Positions 14,335-19,928 of a stretch of 19,928 nucleotides of DNA are shown piece after piece; the stretch's first letter is position 1, and every line of letters starts with the position of its first letter. The stretch is from Riemerella anatipestifer_E. Lineage in GTDB: Bacteria > Bacteroidota > Bacteroidia > Flavobacteriales > Weeksellaceae. The position numbers were made by a program, and so were the translations under genes. The stretch covers positions 1 to 19,928 of the forward strand of contig NZ_LEKU01000018.1 of the NCBI RefSeq assembly GCF_009932355.1, in the 5' to 3' direction. A model generated the notes under the pieces. That model did not search any database. It was given only the letters and a program-made list of their open reading frames with translations, and was not told the origin of the DNA.

Positions 14335-16557
14335 TTATTTCAAATCAAAGCGATCCGCATTCATTACTTTTGCCCATGCTTTTACGAAGTCTTTTACAAA
14401 CTTTTCTCTGTTGTCGTCTTGGGCATAAACTTCTGCGTAAGCCCTCAAAATAGAGTTAGAGCCAAACACCAAATCTACACGAGTGGCAGTAAATTTGGTA
14501 ACGCCTGTTTTTCTATCCACAATGTTGTAAAGATTGCTTCCTGCTGGCTTCCAAGCGTAATTCATATCGGTGAGGTTTATAAAGAAATCGTTGGTTAGTA
14601 CGCCTTCTCTATGAGTAAATACACCGTGTTTTGTGTCACCATAGTTAGTGCCTAGTACTCGCATACCACCCACTAAAGCTGTCATTTCCGGTGCAGTAAG
14701 CCCCATAAGTTGAGCTCGATCTAGTAGCATTTCTTCTGGCGTTACGGCATATTCTTTTTTTACCCAGTTTCTGAAACCATCGTGTAGTGGTTCTAGTGGT
14801 TCAAAAGATTCTACATCGGTCATTTCTTGTGTAGCGTCTCCTCTTCCTGCATAGAATGGAACTTCTACTTCAACACCAGCTTCTTTTGCTGCTTGTTCTA
14901 CGGCAGCACTTCCTCCTAGTACGATGAGGTCTGCTAAACTGATTTTTTTGGCTAAAGTTGATTGGAATTGCGTTAAAGCATTTAATACTTTATTTAACCT
15001 CTCTGGTTCGTTGCCTTCCCAGTTTCTTTGTGGCTCAAGGCGGATTCTTGCTCCGTTAGCCCCTCCTCTAAAGTCTGAACCTCTGAAAGTTCTTGCTGAA
15101 TCCCACGCTGTATTGATAAGCTCGGTGCGAGTTAAACCTATTTGAAGAATTTTTTCTTTTAATTCTTTAACTTCTGCATCGGTGAGTGTGTAATCTACCG
15201 TTGGGATTGGGTCTTGCCAAATTAAATCTTCTTGAGGCACATCTGCTCCCAAATAACGACTCTTAGGTCCTAAATCTCTGTGTGTTAATTTGAACCACGC
15301 CCTCGCAAATACTTCTGAGAAATAAGCAGGGTCTTGATGGAATTTTTCCGAAATCTTGCGGTATTCAGGGTCTATTTTAAGTGCCATATCCGCATCGGTC
15401 ATCATTGGGTTTCTCTTTACGCTTGGGTTAGACGCATCTACAGGCATATCCTCCTCTGCAATATTGATAGGTTCCCATTGCCACGCTCCAGCTGGACTTT
15501 TCCTAAGTTCCCATTCGTATTTGAAAAGTAAATCAAAAAATCCATTATCCCACTGAGTTGGGTGAGTCGTCCAAGAACCTTCTAAACCACTGGTTACTAC
15601 ATTGGCTGCTTTTCCGTCCCAGTGAGGATTGTTCCACCCAAAGCCTTGCTCGTCTATATTAGCTCCTTCTGGACTTTCACCTAAAAGAGCAGCATTTCCG
15701 TTTCCGTGGGCTTTCCCTACGGTATGTCCTCCAGCAGTAAGTGCAACCGTTTCCTCATCGTTCATTGCCATACGCTTAAAAGTGGTACGCATATCTCTTG
15801 CTGTTTTTAGAGGGTCTGGCTTGCCGTCTACACCTTCTGGGTTTACATATATTAAGCCCATTTGCACAGCCGCTAACGGATTTTCTAAACTATCACGGTT
15901 TTCATCAGACTCATATCTGTTTTCTGTTGCGGCTAACCACTCTTTTTCAGAACCCCAATAAATGTCTTTCTCTGGGTGCCAAATATCCTCTCTACCACCT
16001 GCAAAGCCGAATGTCTTTAAGCCCATAGACTCGTAAGCCATATTTCCTGCTAAAATCATAAGGTCTGCCCAAGAAAGTTTGTTACCGTATTTCTTTTTGA
16101 TAGGCCAAAGTAAACGGCGAGCTTTATCTAAATTGGCATTATCTGGCCAAGAGTTAAGCGGGGCAAATCTTTGGTTTCCGTTGTTTCCGCCACCTCTACC
16201 GTCTGCAATTCTGTAAGTACCTGCGGCGTGCCACGCCATACGAATCATAAGTCCCCCATAGTGTCCCCAGTCTGCAGGCCACCAATCTTGGCTTTCGGTC
16301 ATTAGGTTTTTAAGATCGGTTTTTACGGCTTCTAAATCTAATTTTTTAAATTCTTCGGCGTAATTGAAATCTTCTCCTAAAGGATTAGTTTTAGTATCGT
16401 GCTGATGTAGAATGTCTAAATTAAGTGCTTTTGGCCACCACTCCATTACAGAGTCTCCCATTTCGGTATTTGCTCCGTGTGCTACGGGACATTTTCCTGT
16501 TGATTTTGGTTGTTCTTGTTGTCCATGTGGAAACGGACATTTTCCTGTGTTTTCCAT
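14335..16557 (-). CDS. katG: Catalase-peroxidase
   Basis: 740 residues, the full length for KatG. It is a haem enzyme that breaks down hydrogen peroxide as catalase and peroxidase. The distal site RMAWHAAGTYR gives R106, W109 and H110. GLIYVNPEG supplies Y237 and KRMAMN supplies M263, completing the W-Y-M crosslink typical of KatG. The proximal haem ligand is H278 in TAGGHTVGKAHG. The C-terminal, non-haem peroxidase-like domain is present (TRTELINTAWDSARTFRGSD..., DLIVLGGSAAVEQAAKEAG). The N-terminus has two copies of GKCPxxHG (residues 5-12 and 21-28), common in the family. It is monocistronic, with a promoter box at 16591-16598 and a terminator at 14277-14319. Confidence 0.98.
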   Translation of the reverse strand: MENTGKCPFPHGQQEQPKSTGKCPVAHGANTEMGDSVMEWWPKALNLDILHQHDTKTNPLGEDFNYAEEFKKLDLEAVKTDLKNLMTESQDWWPADWGHYGGLMIRMAWHAAGTYRIADGRGGGNNGNQRFAPLNSWPDNANLDKARRLLWPIKKKYGNKLSWADLMILAGNMAYESMGLKTFGFAGGREDIWHPEKDIYWGSEKEWLAATENRYESDENRDSLENPLAAVQMGLIYVNPEGVDGKPDPLKTARDMRTTFKRMAMNDEETVALTAGGHTVGKAHGNGNAALLGESPEGANIDEQGFGWNNPHWDGKAANVVTSGLEGSWTTHPTQWDNGFFDLLFKYEWELRKSPAGAWQWEPINIAEEDMPVDASNPSVKRNPMMTDADMALKIDPEYRKISEKFHQDPAYFSEVFARAWFKLTHRDLGPKSRYLGADVPQEDLIWQDPIPTVDYTLTDAEVKELKEKILQIGLTRTELINTAWDSARTFRGSDFRGGANGARIRLEPQRNWEGNEPERLNKVLNALTQFQSTLAKKISLADLIVLGGSAAVEQAAKEAGVEVEVPFYAGRGDATQEMTDVESFEPLEPLHDGFRNWVKKEYAVTPEEMLLDRAQLMGLTAPEMTALVGGMRVLGTNYGDTKHGVFTHREGVLTNDFFINLTDMNYAWKPAGSNLYNIVDRKTGVTKFTATRVDLVFGSNSILRAYAEVYAQDDNREKFVKDFVKAWAKVMNADRFDLK

Positions 16558-16590
16558 ATTTTTTTGTATTATTTTAATGAGTTATTGATG

Positions 16591-16598
16591 CAAAGGTA
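16591..16598 (-). promoter_or_regulatory. -7 box TACCTTTG before katG
   Basis: CAAAGGTA on the plus strand reads TACCTTTG on the minus strand, 33 bases before the katG ATG. It matches TAnnTTTG. The nearest TTG upstream (16623-16625) is 24 bases away, longer than usual, which might indicate an activator-dependent promoter. Confidence 0.55.
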
Positions 16599-16749
16599 AC
16601 GGAATATTTTAATTTATAAAAACAATTAAATTTATAATAATGATAGATTTTATAAATTAAACTATAACTTCTACAGTAATGCAAGAATTGAGCCTTTTAT
16701 TTGGATTTAACTTTATTTTAATATTAAGTTTTCTTTTTTAAGTGCACCG

Positions 16750-16778
16750 CTATAAGGTCGCTATAAGTTCTCTATAAG
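16750..16778. repeat. Three CTATAAG repeats with exact 11-bp period
   Basis: CTATAAG occurs at 16750-16756, 16761-16767 and 16772-16778, separated each time by 4 different bases. The spacing of one DNA helical turn puts the copies on the same face of the DNA, as in arrays of protein-binding sites. It lies about 190 bases upstream of katG and 68 bases from the following terminator. The protein that would bind is unknown. Confidence 0.6.
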
Positions 16779-16845
16779 CTAGGAGGGTGGTTTTGTTTTT
16801 AGGTTTTGGGCTGGTTTATTTGTTATACTTTTATTACCAACTAAA

Positions 16846-16876
16846 AAAAAGGCAGACCTTAACGGTCTGCCTTTTT
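16846..16876 (-). terminator. Rho-independent terminator after the unknown gene
   Basis: A perfect 13-bp stem (16846-16858 with 16864-16876; GGCAGACC/GGTCTGCC core) with loop TTAAC. On the minus strand it is followed by a T run. It lies about 30 bases after the stop of the gene at 16906-17466. Confidence 0.9.
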
Positions 16877-16905
16877 GCTGGTGGGCTTTGTGTTTTTGCC
16901 CTGCT

Positions 16906-17466
16906 TTATAGTAGGGTTTCTTGCTCTACAAGGTTGGCTGGGGTATCTGTGGCTCTGATGATGATTTTGTCCCCCGATAGCTCCTCATTGTTGGCTTTGG
17001 CGGTATATACCCAGTCTAGCCCCTTTAGCGTGGCGGTGCCTTCTTCTACCAAACTGCCGTCTTGATTGTAGATGTGTACGCTTACTTGCTCTACTTTGTA
17101 GTCGTCATACACTTGTACTTTTATAAGGTCTCCTTTTTTGCCCGTGTAACTAGAAAGGTCTATTTTTTCTATTTTGGGAGCGTTTAGGAGGTCTGCTACG
17201 GCTATATTATAAGAGGTAATGCCATCTTTTTTAGCGGCTTCTGTGGCGTAAGCCTCCTTTAAACTAGGGTCTAGTAGTGCGTTTTTGGCATATAGTACTG
17301 CTTTTTGGAACTTCTGCTGGTGCTCTAGCTGCTTGGTTGAGTTTCTGTCTGTCTTTTGTGGCACTTTAGACACTATGGTTTTGCCATTTCTTTGGCTAAA
17401 GATAATAAGGTCTCCCACCTTGCCACTAAGCCCATGGGTAATAATGTTGTTTTTGCTTTCTGCCAT
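16906..17466 (-). CDS. Unknown protein downstream of the FISUMP gene
   Basis: 186 residues without a signal peptide or membrane segment. I do not recognise the family. The N-terminus (HGLSGKVGDLIIFSQRNGKT) is glycine-rich with short strands. Residues ~40-90 are helical and charged (KQLEHQQKFQKAVLYAKNAL, LKEAYATEAAKK). Residues ~105-186 look like an Ig- or FN3-like beta-sandwich (KGDLIKVQVYDDYKVEQVSV, GLDWVYTAKANNEELSGDKI). It starts 91 bases after the FISUMP stop on the same strand and ends in its own terminator, so it may share the FISUMP transcript. Size and strand content do not match the small helical accessory protein (Avd) of DGR systems. GC is higher than in the left part of the window. 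Confidence 0.75.
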   Translation of the reverse strand: MAESKNNIITHGLSGKVGDLIIFSQRNGKTIVSKVPQKTDRNSTKQLEHQQKFQKAVLYAKNALLDPSLKEAYATEAAKKDGITSYNIAVADLLNAPKIEKIDLSSYTGKKGDLIKVQVYDDYKVEQVSVHIYNQDGSLVEEGTATLKGLDWVYTAKANNEELSGDKIIIRATDTPANLVEQETLL

Positions 17467-17547
17467 AATTGTTTAGTTTTTTAGGTTATACTTTAGTTTA
17501 TTTATCTTATATATAAGGTGGGTGTTTTACCCTTTTGTTTTTTTGAG

Positions 17548-17561
17548 CTAAGCCCACTTAG
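17548..17561 (-). repeat. Small inverted repeat overlapping the FISUMP stop codon
   Basis: On the minus strand, CTAAG-TGGG-CTTAG forms a 5-bp stem with a 4-base loop that includes the stop codon. DGR variable regions are often followed by a small hairpin or cruciform. This one is shorter than the known examples, so its meaning is uncertain. Confidence 0.35.
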
Positions 17562-19471
17562 TTGTCTTTAATGCAGCGGACGCTAAAGCCATACGCACGA
17601 AAGCTGCGGTAGCCCGCGTAGCTACTGCCACTATTGAACCATAGGTACCACGTGTAGTTGCTATCGTACTGCTCGCTGCTCCACAGCCAAACGTAGTTAC
17701 TCTGAAGGCTGAGCGTGGCATCGTCGGCGTTTTGCTGACCACTGGCGGGCAGGCGGAGCAACTGCTCGTTCCACATCGCTGAAGAAGAAGAATAACTATT
17801 ACCTAAACTTTGTCCTGTAATGGCATTATGTAAAGCCACCTGCTCCGCGTGAGTAGGAACATGATAACCCACAGGACAAGGATTGTTAGAACCATTCATC
17901 TGCCATAAATTATGAGGGCCTGATTGGTTGGTTGAACTATTTACCCATGAAGCCCCTGAATTATTGTAAGGAATAAACTTATTAGTCCCAGCGTTAGTCC
18001 AAGATGAGGATACAGAACCAGAACCTGAGTATTTAGGTGTGCCACTTGTAGCATTTGTCCAAGTGATGAGTTCGTGCCCATCAGGGTTACGCTGCCATTG
18101 GAACAATGAACCGTACGCCCGCCAGTCTTTTTTAATCTGCTCGGCAGTAGGGGTAGAAAGCAGTTCTGCGGTGGCAGTTTTTGTATAATCTAAAGCCCCA
18201 GCTTGACGCGTTGGGTTAAACCATTGAGAACCTACGCGAGCATACTCCGCCCCAAGGTTGTTGTTAAGCCAAGTTTTTCCATCTGGTCCTTGGATAGGAA
18301 GATAGATAAACTGGTGTTCTTTTTCTGTAGTTGAACCATAACCCACACAGTCAAAAGTGGTCTTACCAAAACAACGGTCAGGAATACCGCCAATGCCTTT
18401 AAGCACTACACTATACTGCTGTCCGTTAAGCGTGTAAGGTATGGTGGCAATAATGTACTCTTGCTCTGGTGGTAACATTTTTACGAGATACTCCCCATCG
18501 CCTCCACCAACAGTAATGGTCGCCTCTAAATCCCCATTAACGCCAAAGTTCCCTGCAGGAATTGTGAGTGTTAGGGTATTGGTATCATTACCCTCACCTA
18601 ATGCGGTGGTTATGGTTTGAGAGGTTACGGCATTATAAGAACCACTACCATTGGTATAAGGAATTTTTACAATGAGTTTATCTGTGGTATTGTTGATTTT
18701 ACCTTGAACCTCTGTTTTTGGGGTCGTCCCATCATAAGTAAGCGATACTACATACGCAGTCTTCGGTGAGGTAATGGTGGCAGAGCCTAGACCTACTTGG
18801 GTCTGTTGGTCGGCTTGTGCCCCGAGTTTGCTAAAATTAGCCGTCAAAGTGCCTGTTTCGGGTGTGCCACTCATGATGTAAGTTAATAATGCTGCCTGAC
18901 CCGAAGCTAAATTAACGGTATTATTTCCAAAACAATTACCCCCAGTACCCGAAGGCAGTAGCGTCCAACTACAACCAGTAATGCTAATGCTGGCGTTGCC
19001 ATTCTGAATACTTACCGCATCGGCAAATGAAGAATTAACGCTACTAAACGAATTGTTTTCTAACTTAAATTTGACTTTATTGGTAGCGGTAAGCGGAACA
19101 CCACCCACATAAGAGCCCTCAAACCCTTGAGGGGTTACCGCTACGCTTTGGGCTTTGCTACTCCCTACATCGGGCAAACATGCCCATTGGTAGACACCTC
19201 CCAAAATGCCTCTATAAATCTCAATGCACTCTTTGTCGGTATTGTAAATCATCGTGCCTTTTTTAGGGTTGGTAAAGGTAGAACGCTCGGTAGTGCTAAA
19301 CTCTGGAAACAATACGCCCTGCGTATGACCACTTGGGAGTGTATTTAATTCTTTCTTGGAAATATCTAGAGTGGCTTGTGGCTCTTTGGTATTGATGCCC
19401 ACTCTGCCGCTGTAATCTTGGGCGTTCAGCACTAAAGGCAGAAACACCACACATAATAAAATCTTTTTCAT
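17558..19471 (-). CDS. Secreted FISUMP-domain protein, candidate DGR target
   Basis: 637 residues. The signal peptide (about 1-18, ending VLNAQ) predicts export. Residues ~21-37 carry SGRVGINTKEPQATLDI, as in the secreted protein at 525-1169. Residues ~105-380 form a series of beta-rich, Ig-like segments. From ~385 to the end lies the Fibrobacter succinogenes major paralogous (FISUMP) domain, a C-type-lectin-like fold: GPDGKTWLNNNLG, YGSLFQWQR, NPCPVGYHVPTHAE and the terminal GFSVRCIKD. The last 72 codons (17561-17776) are about 55-57% GC by hand count and dense in NNC/NNT codons for N, S, Y, D, G, A, R and F. That composition fits a DGR variable region. It starts a possible two-gene minus-strand unit with 16906-17466. 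The leader is long (19472-19870). Confidence 0.88.
   Translation of the reverse strand: MKKILLCVVFLPLVLNAQDYSGRVGINTKEPQATLDISKKELNTLPSGHTQGVLFPEFSTTERSTFTNPKKGTMIYNTDKECIEIYRGILGGVYQWACLPDVGSSKAQSVAVTPQGFEGSYVGGVPLTATNKVKFKLENNSFSSVNSSFADAVSIQNGNASISITGCSWTLLPSGTGGNCFGNNTVNLASGQAALLTYIMSGTPETGTLTANFSKLGAQADQQTQVGLGSATITSPKTAYVVSLTYDGTTPKTEVQGKINNTTDKLIVKIPYTNGSGSYNAVTSQTITTALGEGNDTNTLTLTIPAGNFGVNGDLEATITVGGGDGEYLVKMLPPEQEYIIATIPYTLNGQQYSVVLKGIGGIPDRCFGKTTFDCVGYGSTTEKEHQFIYLPIQGPDGKTWLNNNLGAEYARVGSQWFNPTRQAGALDYTKTATAELLSTPTAEQIKKDWRAYGSLFQWQRNPDGHELITWTNATSGTPKYSGSGSVSSSWTNAGTNKFIPYNNSGASWVNSSTNQSGPHNLWQMNGSNNPCPVGYHVPTHAEQVALHNAITGQSLGNSYSSSSAMWNEQLLRLPASGQQNADDATLSLQSNYVWLWSSEQYDSNYTWYLWFNSGSSYAGYRSFRAYGFSVRCIKDN
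17561..17776 (-). other. Candidate DGR variable region (C-terminal 72 codons)
   Basis: Begins at the codons for MWNEQLLRLPA and ends at GFSVRCIKDN. Conserved framework residues (WNEQLLRLPA, LWSSEQ, GFSVRCIKD) alternate with runs of codons of the form NNC or NNT (such as TAC GAT AGC AAC TAC and AAT AGT GGC AGT AGC TAC). Such runs would arise if AAC/AAT codons of a template repeat were randomised at adenines. The surrounding gene is AT-richer, with AGT/TCT serine codons just upstream. No template copy was found in the window. Confidence 0.45.

Positions 19472-19928
<457 letters not shown>

Larger units (their letters stand above)
16558..16905. other. Gene-free region between katG and the unknown gene
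   Basis: 348 bases without a convincing gene. It holds the katG promoter box, an AT-rich stretch (16600-16740), the three phased CTATAAG repeats (16750-16778) and the terminator of the unknown gene (16846-16876). A 20-codon reading frame at 16679-16741 is hydrophobic but has no supporting signal. A 92-residue frame at 16787-17065 overlaps the opposite-strand gene and looks spurious. Confidence 0.6.

Noticed and set aside
15629..15961. 110-residue plus-strand reading frame inside katG
   Set aside because: katG is unmistakable on the minus strand over this stretch, and the frame has no independent support.
16679..16741. 20-residue hydrophobic reading frame (MQELSLLFGFNFILILSFLF)
   Set aside because: Its length and hydrophobicity could fit a small membrane peptide, but the surrounding DNA is very AT-rich and no promoter box, leader or conservation evidence is visible. 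Chance is the simpler explanation.
17467..17557. Avd-like accessory gene or DGR template repeat next to the candidate variable region
   Set aside because: This gap is only 91 bases and AT-rich with no similarity to the 17561-17776 segment, and the following gene (16906-17466) is beta-rich and longer than Avd proteins.

Overview
The window looks like chromosomal DNA from a Bacteroidota bacterium, most likely family Weeksellaceae (Riemerella/Chryseobacterium-like). The coding DNA is AT-rich; a hand count of 60 bases in the SDR gene gives about 33% GC. Start codons lack Shine-Dalgarno sequences and sit behind A-rich leaders. Several intergenic regions carry the Bacteroidota -7 promoter box TAnnTTTG. 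The gene families also fit: Bacteroidota-type GlmU-like protein, zinc-free L31, DUF2480, DUF3108, DUF937, a deoxyhypusine-synthase-like protein, and secreted proteins that begin with VGINT..P.ATL. The species call is an inference.

Layout. 1-355: the 3' part of an HU-like DNA-binding protein gene, followed by competing GC-rich hairpins. 525-2861: two co-directional secreted proteins, the second ending in a tail-fibre/adhesin-like C-terminal domain. 2962-4467 (minus strand): a GlmU-like sugar nucleotidyltransferase and rpmE2, each with its own terminator. 4636-8411: a tight plus-strand operon of a beta-helix lipoprotein, a MazG-like pyrophosphohydrolase, aroA and a short-chain dehydrogenase. 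8453-9840 (minus): ferredoxin-NADP reductase and a 2Fe-2S ferredoxin, an electron-transfer pair. 9978-11989: DUF3108, DUF2480 and DUF937 proteins. 12140-13114: a deoxyhypusine-synthase-like enzyme with its own promoter and terminator. 13187-13375: a non-coding, strongly structured stretch that looks like a small RNA gene. 13395-14228 (minus): a lipoprotein. 14335-16557 (minus): katG.

The right end (about 16.75-19.93 kb) is different in character. It is GC-richer and holds a 637-residue secreted protein with a C-terminal FISUMP (C-type-lectin-like) domain, a small unknown gene downstream of it, a roughly 400-base hairpin-containing leader, and a pure (TG)n microsatellite of at least 57 bases that runs off the window. 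The last 72 codons of the FISUMP protein are GC-rich and are dominated by NNC/NNT codons for N, Y, S, D, G, A, R and F. That is what the variable region of a diversity-generating retroelement (DGR) target looks like. No reverse transcriptase or template repeat is visible here, so this is a candidate only. Together with the repeat tract, it makes this end the best place to look for an undescribed surface-variation system.

No tRNA, rRNA, CRISPR array, transposase or integrase was recognised.
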